64,000 bases of DNA from Verrucomicrobiales bacterium (lineage in GTDB: Bacteria; Verrucomicrobiota; Verrucomicrobiia; Verrucomicrobiales; DEV007). The notes under the pieces were generated by a model. It was not told the origin of the DNA, made no database searches, and saw only the letters and a program-made list of their open reading frames with translations. The position numbers and the translations under genes were made by a program. Below are positions 27,050 to 35,639 of this stretch, in pieces. Each line of letters begins with the position of its first letter. Position 1 is the stretch's first letter. The stretch spans positions 41,218 to 105,217 of the forward strand of contig JARGOP010000004.1 in assembly GCA_029233965.1 (NCBI GenBank). Reading direction: 5' to 3'.

Positions 27050-28390
27050 ATGGCTTCCTCCTCACGTCCCGCTCTCCTTCGCGAAGGAAAGAGCACGCTG
27101 CTCCTCGCCTTTCCGCTCATCGCGGGACAGGTCAGCCAGATGCTCGTGGGGCTCTCGGATACGGTCATGATCGGGCGGCTTGGCGTCGTTCCTCTTGCCG
27201 CATCGACCTTTGCGAACACCTTGATCTACATCCCGCTCATGATCGGAATCGGCATGACGATGGCGGTCTCGATCCGGGTTTCGCAGGCTCGGGGGGCCGA
27301 AAATCCTGCGATGGCGAGAGAGGCGCTTCGCAACGGCCTGTTCCTCGCCATTATCATTGGTTTGCTCACCGTCGTCGGGGCGCTCGCGACGATTCCGTTC
27401 TTCGAATTCTTCGGCCAGGAAGCAGTCGTCACTACTGCAGCAGCCGACTATTTTCTCATCGTTGCGGTGTCGATGATTCCGGCGATCGGGTGCATGGCGG
27501 TGAAGAATCATGCCGATGCGATGAATCACCCCTGGCCGGCCTTCTGGATCAGCCTTGGCGGAGTGATCCTCAACATTTTCCTCAACTGGATTCTCATCTA
27601 CGGAAAGCTCGGCGCCCCGGCTCTCGGGCTTGAGGGCGCAGGGATCGCGACTCTCATCGCCCGAATCGTGACGCTGGCCGCCCTCATTCAATGGTGCCGC
27701 CAGTCTCGAACCGTTCACGAGTGGGTCCCGCGAAACTGGTTCCGGCGACCGGACGGGCCCTCGATTCGTTCATTGGTGAAAGTCGGACTCCCCGCAAGTT
27801 TTCAACTTCTCGCTGAGGTCAGCGCTTTCGTCATGGCGACGATCCTTATCGGAACCCTCGGGAAGATTTCGCTCGCCTCTCACCAAATCGCAATCACCTG
27901 TGTCGCGACGATTTTCATGGTTCCCCTGGGCCTCTCCATGGCGATGACGGTTCGTATCGGCGAAGCCTGGGGCGCAAAACAAACGGAACGGATGCGACCG
28001 ATCGTCGTGAGTGGCTGGCTCATGGGTGGACTCTTTTCACTGATAAGCGCGACCCTCGTCTTTCTCTTTCCAAACGTCATCGCAGGATGGTTCGTTACCG
28101 AGCCGGAAGCCCGCGCCCTCGCCGCTTCCCTACTGGTCATTTCGGCGTTCTTTCAGTTCAGCGATGCCATGCAGATCATCTCCACCGGAGCACTGCGGGG
28201 ACTCGACGATGTGAACATTCCCGCCTGGCTCGCCGCTTTTGCCTACTGGATGATTTCTATTCCGGTCGGCTGGTGGTTCGCCTTTCGACTCGACTGGGAA
28301 GCCGCCGGGATGTGGTGGGGCATTACGATCGGACTGACGATGACCGCCGTCCTCCTCGGCATTCGCCTCTGGCGAAAGATCAGCCTCTAG
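27050..28390 (+). CDS. MATE-family multidrug/cation exporter
   Basis: The 446-residue protein has 12 hydrophobic helices in the two-lobe MATE arrangement. The first is LLLAFPLIAGQVSQMLVGLSDTVMIGRLG, which carries the family's conserved GxxDTxMIGRLG segment. The second lobe starts at VGLPASFQLLAEVSAFVMATILIGTLG and repeats the motif. The family exports drugs or other organic cations in exchange for Na+ or H+. Its length matches NorM-type members. It is convergent with a short membrane gene 5 bp after its stop. Confidence 0.85.
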   Translation: MASSSRPALLREGKSTLLLAFPLIAGQVSQMLVGLSDTVMIGRLGVVPLAASTFANTLIYIPLMIGIGMTMAVSIRVSQARGAENPAMAREALRNGLFLAIIIGLLTVVGALATIPFFEFFGQEAVVTTAAADYFLIVAVSMIPAIGCMAVKNHADAMNHPWPAFWISLGGVILNIFLNWILIYGKLGAPALGLEGAGIATLIARIVTLAALIQWCRQSRTVHEWVPRNWFRRPDGPSIRSLVKVGLPASFQLLAEVSAFVMATILIGTLGKISLASHQIAITCVATIFMVPLGLSMAMTVRIGEAWGAKQTERMRPIVVSGWLMGGLFSLISATLVFLFPNVIAGWFVTEPEARALAASLLVISAFFQFSDAMQIISTGALRGLDDVNIPAWLAAFAYWMISIPVGWWFAFRLDWEAAGMWWGITIGLTMTAVLLGIRLWRKISL

Positions 28391-28395
28391 CCGGA

Positions 28396-28602
28396 CTACT
28401 TTTTCCCGTCCTCTTTTCGCGTGATCGCAAAGTAGATCACGTAGAACCAGGAAAGGACCCCGGCGAGAATCGCCCAGAGAATGGATCGGTTGCGCTCCCA
28501 CGAACAAACGACGGCAAGGGCGGAACCGAGACCAATTCCGGTCCGGGTAATCGTTTCCGTGGTGCGTTCGGTAATTTCAGCGACTTCGGCAAGTATCATC
28601 AT
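28396..28602 (-). CDS. Small single-span membrane protein
   Basis: This 68-residue ORF has an amphipathic N-terminus (MMILAEVAEITERTTETITRTG), a moderately hydrophobic stretch (IGLGSALAVVCSW) and a clear membrane helix (SILWAILAGVLSWFYVIYFAIT) ending in a basic tail RKEDGKK. It lies between the MATE gene (convergent) and ppk2 (same strand, 56 bp upstream). Codon composition looks coding and the frame is free of odd residues. Function unknown. Confidence 0.55.
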   Translation of the reverse strand: MMILAEVAEITERTTETITRTGIGLGSALAVVCSWERNRSILWAILAGVLSWFYVIYFAITRKEDGKK

Positions 28603-28658
28603 GAGGGGATCTTCAACCTGATCTCTCCACCAAGCGATTCCAAGATCACACTCATTTT

Positions 28659-29690
28659 CTAATCGCCGGCCGCGTCTGCGGAGTTTCTCACTTTCTCTCC
28701 CCGCTCATAGATTGTCTTTGCTGATCCGACGACCAGTGAATCCATGTCACTCAGGAGCGCATGATCTTTTCCTGCATAATCGACATGGTTCAGTAGATAT
28801 TTGATCGCATTCAACCTCGCCCGCTTTTTGTCATCCGAACGGACAATCGTCCACGGAGCATCTGCAGTGTCGGTGTAGAACAACATGGATTCCTTCGCTT
28901 CCGTGTATTCATCCCACCGTCCCAGAGACTCCAGATCCATCGGACTGAGCTTCCATTGCTTGAGGGGGTCCTGAGCCCGGCTCAGAAATCTCCGCAACTG
29001 CTCTTCCCGACTCACTGAAAACCAGAACTTGAAAAGCTTCACTCCGCTGCGGGTGATCATGCGCTCAAACTCGGGCGCCTGGCGCATGAACTCCAGGTAT
29101 TCTCTCGGAGGACAAAATCCCATGACTCTCTCGACTCCGGCCCGGTTGTACCAGGACCGATCGAGAAAAACGAGTTCTCCGTTTGTTGGAAGGTAAGAGA
29201 CATAGCGCTGGAAATACCATTGTCCTCTCTCGCGATCCGTCGGCTTTGCCAACGCGACAATGCGAGCGCCCCGTGGATTCAAATTCTCGGTGAAACGGGT
29301 GATCGTTCCTCCCTTGCCGGCTGCGTCACGTCCCTCAAAGAGTATGACAATCTTCTCCCCGCTGTGAATTGCCCAGGCCTGCATCTTGACGAGCTCGATT
29401 TGAAGAAGGGCAATCTGCCTCTCATATTCATTGGAGTTCATGACCCTCTTGTAAGGATAGACTGAGCTGATAATCTCCTTCTTGTCCTTCGTTCCTTTGA
29501 CGCGGGCAACCAACTCAGGTGGAATCTGGTTTTCGACGACCTCATTAATCAGGGAAACCATGGGGTAAGCCTTCGCCATCGCTGAGGAAGTCTTCGCTGA
29601 TTTCCGCACCGTTGTCTTTCCCGCCACCGTCTTTGCCACAGGTGTCGCCGCTGCCGCCGTCTTCGGAGCACTTGATTTTGCCGTCGTCAT
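28659..29690 (-). CDS. ppk2: Polyphosphate kinase 2 family protein
   Basis: The 343-residue protein begins with an Ala/Lys/Thr-rich, basic, low-complexity tail of about 40 residues, common in some PPK2 proteins. The catalytic domain then carries the Walker A motif FEGRDAAGKGGT, the lid-region segment LNPRGARIVALAKPTDRERGQWYFQRY, and the Walker B-like LDRSWYNRAGVERVMGF. PPK2 enzymes transfer phosphate between polyphosphate and nucleotides, mainly making GTP or ATP from the diphosphate. It is in the cytosol. A second phosphorus-metabolism trait, the ptx operon, lies 17 kb away; any functional link is inference. Confidence 0.9.
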   Translation of the reverse strand: MTTAKSSAPKTAAAATPVAKTVAGKTTVRKSAKTSSAMAKAYPMVSLINEVVENQIPPELVARVKGTKDKKEIISSVYPYKRVMNSNEYERQIALLQIELVKMQAWAIHSGEKIVILFEGRDAAGKGGTITRFTENLNPRGARIVALAKPTDRERGQWYFQRYVSYLPTNGELVFLDRSWYNRAGVERVMGFCPPREYLEFMRQAPEFERMITRSGVKLFKFWFSVSREEQLRRFLSRAQDPLKQWKLSPMDLESLGRWDEYTEAKESMLFYTDTADAPWTIVRSDDKKRARLNAIKYLLNHVDYAGKDHALLSDMDSLVVGSAKTIYERGEKVRNSADAAGD

Positions 29691-29910
29691 GTTGTTCTGT
29701 CAGGTTGCAATCGGCGCACGATGAAATGATCGCCACGAATCTCTGTGTCCGCCGACCAGAGCCGCACAATCCGTGCCATGGGAACTCGGCTTTACTCCGA
29801 TAGAGAATCGACAATGGACGAAATCAGGTTTTGACCTCATCGGATTGTCGATCATGATGTTCGGTTATTGATTCATGCATTTGAACGTAACCTCCTGACA
29901 CTCTGACGAC

Positions 29911-30552
29911 ATGGAAACCCAGTCCCCTGACACAATCCTCGACGCTCTCAAATGGCGCTACGCCACGAAAGTTTTTGATCCTGCGAAGAAAATTCCTGCT
30001 GATCAGTGGGCCGCATTGGAGGAATCGCTCGTTCTGACACCTTCCTCGTTTGGTCTTCAGCCCTGGGAGTTCGTCATTGTGGAAGACGCCGGGATTCGCG
30101 AGCAGCTTGTATCACACTCCTGGAATCAGCGTCAGGTCGCGGATGCCTCGCACCTGCTCGTGATCGCTCTGCGCACCGACGTCGACGAGGCCTACGTCGA
30201 TCATTTCGTGAAGCGGGTCGAGGAAGTTCGCGGCGAGCCCGGCTTCTCCGGCTATCGCGACATGATGGTCGGCTTTATCAATCAACTCGACGCCGAGGGC
30301 GTGAAACAGTGGGGGAAACTCCAAACCTACATCGCACTCGGCCAGTTCATGACGGTCGCGGCCATGATGGGAATCGATGCCTGTCCGATGGAGGGATTCG
30401 TCGCGGCAAAGTATGACGAGATTCTCGGATTCGCAGAGAAGAACCTGACGACCGCAGTGCTCTGCCCGGCCGGCTACCGCTCGGAGGAAGACAAATACGC
30501 AAGCCTTCCGAAAGTCCGTTTTGAGCAGGACGGTATGATTTCCAGAATCTGA
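29911..30552 (+). CDS. Nitroreductase-family NAD(P)H-dependent flavoenzyme
   Basis: The 213-residue protein matches NfnB-like nitroreductases. The N-terminal phosphate-clamp region is LKWRYATKVFDPAKKI, the FMN contact segment is LVLTPSSFGLQPWEFVIVED, and ALGQFMTVAAMMGIDACPMEGF is followed by the closing segment VLCPAGYRSEEDKYASLPKVRF. These are homodimeric FMN enzymes that reduce nitroaromatics, quinones or similar acceptors in the cytosol. It is monocistronic: ppk2 is divergent and the next gene starts 109 bp later. Confidence 0.85.
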   Translation: METQSPDTILDALKWRYATKVFDPAKKIPADQWAALEESLVLTPSSFGLQPWEFVIVEDAGIREQLVSHSWNQRQVADASHLLVIALRTDVDEAYVDHFVKRVEEVRGEPGFSGYRDMMVGFINQLDAEGVKQWGKLQTYIALGQFMTVAAMMGIDACPMEGFVAAKYDEILGFAEKNLTTAVLCPAGYRSEEDKYASLPKVRFEQDGMISRI

Positions 30553-30661
30553 GCGAGCCTGCAACGTGATTCTATTACGGCAAAGCTGTTCCGTAGTCAC
30601 GCCATCCTTCCTCTCTTCATTCTAAAGGGATTACCCGTAAACTATCGGGTGGATCCTTCGG

Positions 30662-33600
30662 ATGAAGAAAACTTCGCTTACCCTCCTTTTCAGCTTTCTC
30701 ACGCTTCCCCTGGCTGCGGCGGAAGTGATCGATTTTAATCGCGACATCCGTCCGCTTTTATCCAATCGCTGCTTTGCCTGTCATGGACCGGACGAGGCCG
30801 AGCGGAAAGCCGACCTCCGACTCGACACACGGGAAGGGGCCCTCATGGACCTGGGCGGCTACGCTGCGCTGGCGCCCGGCAACGCCGATGAGAGCGAGTT
30901 GTTCTACCGGATCACTCTCGATGCAGACCATGAAGATCTCATGCCCCCCGAGGGCAAGGGACAGAAATTTACGGAATCCGAAGTGGAACTCATCAAGCGC
31001 TGGATCGAGCAGGACGGCCACTACGCGAATCACTGGTCCTACGATAAGCCGCAACGCCCTGAGGTGCCGACCGGAAAACGATCCGACTGGCCGAAGAACG
31101 AGATCGACGATTTCGTTCTCGCCCGTCTCGAAAGCGAAGGTCTCGAGCCGTCCCCGGAAGCGGACCGTTACGCTCTGGCGCGAAGGGCCTCACTGGACCT
31201 CATTGGACTTCCCCCAAGCTGGGAAGAGGTGATTCACTTCGTGAACGACGAGTCGCCCGACGCCTACGAAAAATACATCGATCACCTTCTCGCCAAGCCT
31301 GCCTATGGCGAACGCTGGGGCCGGGTCTGGCTCGACCTCGCCCGCTACGCCGACTCCGCCGGCTATGCTGACGACCGGGTCCGGACAATCTGGGCGTATC
31401 GCGATTATGTCATCAATGCCTTCAACGCGAACATGCCTTTCGATCAATTCACGATCGAGCAAATTGCGGGGGACCTTCTTGAAAACCCGACCCGCGACCA
31501 GCTCATCGCAACTGCCTTTCATCGCAACACAATGACCAACAGCGAAGGCGGCACGAATGACGAAGAGTTTCGCAACGAAGCCGTCGTCGACCGGGTCAAC
31601 ACGACGATGGCGACCTGGATGGGCACGACGATGGCCTGCGCCCAGTGCCACACCCATAAATTCGACCCCCTGACACACGCCGAATATTTTCAGCTCTTCG
31701 ACTTCTTCAACCAGAGCGAGGACGCTGACCACAAAGACGAACTGCCGATCCTCGATCTCTGGTCGGAGAAACAGGAGCAGGAAAAACAACACTGGCGCGA
31801 CGAAATTTCCCGCCTCAAAGAAGTCCTCGCGACCCCGACCGAAGCACTCGCGGCGGAGGAACTCACCTGGCGAAACGGGCTCAGCGAGGAGCCGGCCTGG
31901 TCTTCCCTGAAACCCCTTTCCGCGAAAGCGGACAAGATGAACCTCACGATCGACGAAGGGGGAACGATCCGGGCCTCCGGTGAAATCGCCGCGACCGACC
32001 GCTACCGCATTGAGTTCGCGCTGCCGAATGAGGCGACGACCCTTTCTGCGCTCCGTCTTGAGATTCCGGCAGATCAGACCTCAAATTTTGTCCTTTCCTC
32101 CCTCAGTGCGACATGGATCCCGCCGAAGAACCAACAGCCGGAAGCCCGCTACGTTCGGGTTTCGCTCCCCGGAAAAGACCGGATTCTTCATCTCGCTGAA
32201 ATCGAAGTTTTCTCAGGTGAAACCAACCTCGCCCTCTCCGGCACCGCGACCCAGAGTTCACTGGGGTCCGGCGGCGAAGCAAAACGGGCAAACGATGGAA
32301 ACACGGACGGCCTCTATGCCAACCTCTCCGTTTCCCACACCGCGACGGAGGCCAACCCCTGGCTCGAGATTGATCTCGGAAGACTTCACTCCATTGATCG
32401 CATCGCGATCTGGAATCGTACTGACGAAAGCGTGAGCGACCGCCTCAAAGGGTTCGAAGTCTCGCTTCTCGACGAAGCGCGCAAGCCGATCTGGAAGACA
32501 AGCCCTCCCGATCTCCCCGCTCCGAGTCTCGTCCTCACTCCGGGAGGACCGGTCCCCGTTTCCTTCGATGCCGTTTACGCAACCCATGAGCAGAAGGGCT
32601 TCGAAGCTTCCTCCATTCTCGCCGCGAAGCCGGATCCGAAAAAAGGATGGGCGATCGCCGGGGGCACCGGAAAAGCGCAGGAGCTGACCTTGACGCGAAA
32701 GTCCCCTCTCGAACTCACGGGCGGAAAGTTGGTCCTCACCCTTCCCCAGGAATCGGAACACAAACAGCATCTCATCCGGCACCTCTCGGCATCCTTCACC
32801 AACGCGAAAGAGATCTCCAGTTGGGCGGCGCTCCCGGCTGATGTGCGAACTTTCCTGAAGCGGGATGCGAAAGAACTGTCGGAAAAGGACGCGGCGCGAG
32901 TTTCCTCCTACTTTCGAAGCATCGCCCCCTCCCTCAGGGAGGAACGAACTTCCCTGACAAAACTCGAAAAACAGCTCGCGGAAGCGAAGCCGGAAACCAC
33001 GGTTCCGATCATGCGGGATCTGCCGCCTGAAAAACATCGCAAGACTTTTGTGCAACTCCGCGGCAGCTACCTGAGTCCCGGCGAAGAGGTTTCGGCAGGA
33101 GTTCCCGCCGCTTTCCACCCGCTTGAGGAAGGGGTCAAGCGCGACCGCCTCGCCCTCGCGAAGTGGCTCATCGACGACGACAACCCCCTCACCGCCCGTG
33201 TCATCGTGAACCGCTACTGGGAAGAGCTCTTTGGAATCGGTATCGTCGAGACGAGCGAAGAGTTCGGTTCCCAGGGAGAGCCGCCTTCTCATCCCGACCT
33301 TCTCGACTGGCTTGCGGTCGAGCTCCATGAAAACGGCTGGGACACGAAGCAGTTGCTTCGCAAGATCGCCCTCTCCGCGACCTACCGCCAGTCTTCGAAG
33401 ACGACGACGAAAGCTCACGATGCCGATCCATACAACCGCCTCCTCGCACGCGGCCCGCGTTTCCGCCTCTCCGCCGAACAGGTTCGCGACAACGCCCTCG
33501 CCGTGAGCGGGCTGCTCAGCGACAAGATGCACGGTCCCCCGGTCAAGCCACCCCAGCCGGAAATGGGCCTGAAGGCTGCCTTCGGAAGCGCAACCGACTG

Positions 33601-34084
33601 GGCCGACAGCAAAGGAGAGGACCGCTATCGCCGGGCGATCTACACTTCATGGCGACGGAGCAACCCCTACCCTTCCATGGCTACCTTCGACGCGCCGAAT
33701 CGAGAAGTCTGCACGGTGCGCCGGGGTCGCACGAACACGCCGCTGCAATCGCTCGTCACCCTGAACGATCCTGTCTACGTCGAAGCCGCGCAGGCTCTGG
33801 GGAGGCGGGCTCTCAGCGACGGAGGTGAATCGCTCGATGCGAAGATCACCTTTGCGATCCGCGAGAGTCTCGCCAGAGATCCAAAACCGGAGGAACTCGC
33901 CAGACTCCGCGACCTTTTCCAGTCGGCGAGAAACGAGTATGCCGCGATCCCTGACATGGCCACTGAAATCGCCGCGAATCCTCTCGGAGCGCTTCCGGAG
34001 GGAGCCGACGCGATCGACCAAGCCGCGTGGACCATCGTTGCGAACGTTATCCTGAACCTCGATGAAGTTTTCCTGAAACGCTAA
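30662..34084 (+). CDS. Planctomycete cytochrome c (PSCyt1)-DUF1549-DUF1553 protein with discoidin-like insert
   Basis: The 1140-residue secreted protein has a signal peptide (MKKTSLTLLFSFLTLPLAAA). The PSCyt1 haem site is CFACHG near residue 37 and a second CxxCH motif (CAQCHTHKFDP) lies in the DUF1549 domain. DUF1549 covers about 150-360. A central beta-rich insert near 490-610 (RILHLAEIEVFSGETNLAL, NPWLEIDLGRLHSIDRIAIW) looks like an F5/8 type C carbohydrate-binding domain. DUF1553 follows (LAKWLIDDDNPLTARVIVNRYWEELFG) to the end. Such proteins are periplasmic, probably electron-transfer partners of glycan-catabolism genes. A DUF1501 gene follows 12 bp downstream. Confidence 0.9.
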   Translation: MKKTSLTLLFSFLTLPLAAAEVIDFNRDIRPLLSNRCFACHGPDEAERKADLRLDTREGALMDLGGYAALAPGNADESELFYRITLDADHEDLMPPEGKGQKFTESEVELIKRWIEQDGHYANHWSYDKPQRPEVPTGKRSDWPKNEIDDFVLARLESEGLEPSPEADRYALARRASLDLIGLPPSWEEVIHFVNDESPDAYEKYIDHLLAKPAYGERWGRVWLDLARYADSAGYADDRVRTIWAYRDYVINAFNANMPFDQFTIEQIAGDLLENPTRDQLIATAFHRNTMTNSEGGTNDEEFRNEAVVDRVNTTMATWMGTTMACAQCHTHKFDPLTHAEYFQLFDFFNQSEDADHKDELPILDLWSEKQEQEKQHWRDEISRLKEVLATPTEALAAEELTWRNGLSEEPAWSSLKPLSAKADKMNLTIDEGGTIRASGEIAATDRYRIEFALPNEATTLSALRLEIPADQTSNFVLSSLSATWIPPKNQQPEARYVRVSLPGKDRILHLAEIEVFSGETNLALSGTATQSSLGSGGEAKRANDGNTDGLYANLSVSHTATEANPWLEIDLGRLHSIDRIAIWNRTDESVSDRLKGFEVSLLDEARKPIWKTSPPDLPAPSLVLTPGGPVPVSFDAVYATHEQKGFEASSILAAKPDPKKGWAIAGGTGKAQELTLTRKSPLELTGGKLVLTLPQESEHKQHLIRHLSASFTNAKEISSWAALPADVRTFLKRDAKELSEKDAARVSSYFRSIAPSLREERTSLTKLEKQLAEAKPETTVPIMRDLPPEKHRKTFVQLRGSYLSPGEEVSAGVPAAFHPLEEGVKRDRLALAKWLIDDDNPLTARVIVNRYWEELFGIGIVETSEEFGSQGEPPSHPDLLDWLAVELHENGWDTKQLLRKIALSATYRQSSKTTTKAHDADPYNRLLARGPRFRLSAEQVRDNALAVSGLLSDKMHGPPVKPPQPEMGLKAAFGSATDWADSKGEDRYRRAIYTSWRRSNPYPSMATFDAPNREVCTVRRGRTNTPLQSLVTLNDPVYVEAAQALGRRALSDGGESLDAKITFAIRESLARDPKPEELARLRDLFQSARNEYAAIPDMATEIAANPLGALPEGADAIDQAAWTIVANVILNLDEVFLKR

Positions 34085-34096
34085 GGACCCACGATC

Positions 34097-35542
34097 ATGA
34101 ATCCCCAGCTCGAACGCATTCAGTTTCAAACCCGCCGGCATTTTCTTCGCCACTCCACGGCGGGACTTGGAGGCATCGCCCTCAACGCGATGATGGCCAA
34201 CGATCTCGCGCGGGGAGCAGCGCCGGAACCGCTCTCGGAAAAGAAACCGCACTTCGCCGCGAAAGCGAAGCGGGTCATCTACCTGCACATGACCGGTTCG
34301 CCTCCGAACCTCGACCTCTTCGACTACAAACCCGAGCTGTCGAAATTCGACGGGAAGGATTGCCCGGACGAGTTTCTCGAAGGCAAAACCTTCGCTTTCA
34401 CCTCCGGTACCCCCAAGCTCATGGGCTCACCGCGGGAATGGTCGCAACACGGGAAGAGCGGCATGTGGATGTCCGATGCCGTGCCTCACTTTCACGGCAT
34501 CGCCGACGATCTCTGCATGGTGCACTCAATGCACACCGATCAGTTCAATCACGCTCCCGCCGAGCTCCTCGTCTACACCGGCTCGCCACGGGCGGGACGT
34601 CCTTCGCTCGGTTCGTGGGCGACTTACGGACTGGGAAGCGAAAATGAAAACCTGCCCGGCTTTGTCGTCCTGATTTCCAGCGGGGTGCAGCCAAACGGAG
34701 GCAAGGCCTCATTCGGGTCCGGCTTTCTGCCTTCGGTCTATCAGGGGGTCCAATGCCGCTCCAAGGGAGACCCGGTTCTCTACTCTTCGAACCCCCCGGG
34801 AATGGATCGCGAGATGCGCCGCAAAACGCTCGATGCAATCCGCGACCTCAACGAGCTGCAGGCATCAGAAATGGGGCACCCCGAAACCCTGACACGCATC
34901 TCACAGTACGAGCTCGCCTTCCGCATGCAAACCGCCGTGCCGGAAGTGATGGATATTTCGAAGGAGTCGCCGAAAACGCTCGAAACCTACGGAGCGGTAC
35001 CCGGTGAGGCCAGCCTCGCCAACAACTGCCTTCTCGCGCGGCGGCTCGTGGAATCCGGCGTCCGTTTCGTGCAGCTTTTTGACTGGGGCTGGGACTTTCA
35101 CGGCACCCGGGCCGACTCCGGGATCACCGACGGGCTCACGAAGAAATGCGCGACGATGGACAAGCCGGTCGCGGCTCTCATCAATGACCTGAAGGAACGC
35201 GGGCTTCTCGACGAAACGCTCATCGTCTGGGGCGGTGAGTTCGGGCGCACCCCCTTCCGCGAAGGACGCACCGCCAATTCAGACGTGCTTGGTCGCGATC
35301 ACTTTCCGGATGCCTTCACGATGTGGATGGCCGGAGGCGGCGTGAAAGGCGGGCTCGACTACGGGGCCTCGGATGAGCTGGGCTTCTCCGTCGCCGAGAA
35401 GCCGGTCCACGTGCACGATCTCCAGGCTACGATTCTGCATCAGTTAGGCTTTGACCACGAGCAATTGACCTATCGCTTTCAGGGACGCGACTTCCGCCTC
35501 ACCGACGTACACGGCCACGTCGTGAAGGATCTGCTTTCTTAA
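34097..35542 (+). CDS. DUF1501 protein (alkaline-phosphatase-fold, Tat-exported)
   Basis: The 481-residue protein pairs with the preceding DUF1549/DUF1553 gene, as is typical in PVC genomes. Its N-terminus FQTRRHFLRHSTAGLGGIALNAMM is a Tat-like leader. Family segments include RVIYLHMTGSPPNLDLFDYKP, MHTDQFNHAPAELLVYTGSPRAGRPSLGSW and the C-terminal LIVWGGEFGRTPF with LGRDHFPDAFTMWMAGGG. The fold belongs to the alkaline-phosphatase/sulfatase superfamily, but the substrate is unknown. The 12-bp spacing makes cotranscription with the cytochrome-type gene nearly certain. Confidence 0.9.
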   Translation: MNPQLERIQFQTRRHFLRHSTAGLGGIALNAMMANDLARGAAPEPLSEKKPHFAAKAKRVIYLHMTGSPPNLDLFDYKPELSKFDGKDCPDEFLEGKTFAFTSGTPKLMGSPREWSQHGKSGMWMSDAVPHFHGIADDLCMVHSMHTDQFNHAPAELLVYTGSPRAGRPSLGSWATYGLGSENENLPGFVVLISSGVQPNGGKASFGSGFLPSVYQGVQCRSKGDPVLYSSNPPGMDREMRRKTLDAIRDLNELQASEMGHPETLTRISQYELAFRMQTAVPEVMDISKESPKTLETYGAVPGEASLANNCLLARRLVESGVRFVQLFDWGWDFHGTRADSGITDGLTKKCATMDKPVAALINDLKERGLLDETLIVWGGEFGRTPFREGRTANSDVLGRDHFPDAFTMWMAGGGVKGGLDYGASDELGFSVAEKPVHVHDLQATILHQLGFDHEQLTYRFQGRDFRLTDVHGHVVKDLLS

Positions 35543-35545
35543 AAG

Positions 35546-35623
35546 GTTGGGGTAGGGCCTTCAGGCCCTTACGATGCCCCGGGGCCGGACCGATGAAGAA
35601 AGGGCTGAAGCCCTCACTCCAAC
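35546..35623. repeat. Long inverted repeat between convergent genes
   Basis: The left arm, starting GTTGGGGTAGGGCCTTCAGG (35546-35570), is an imperfect complement of the right arm, ending TGAAGCCCTCACTCCAAC (35600-35623). Each arm also contains a small hairpin, GGGCCTTCAGGCCC and GGGCTGAAGCCC. The repeat sits exactly between the DUF1501 gene and the convergent sulfatase gene. It could act as a bidirectional terminator or be a REP-type element. Confidence 0.65.
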
Positions 35624-35639
35624 AGCAAAGATCGTCCCG

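Noticed and set aside
32258-33532. Minus-strand ORF (424 aa) inside the DUF1549/DUF1553 gene
   Set aside because: Antisense shadow of a strongly supported gene.
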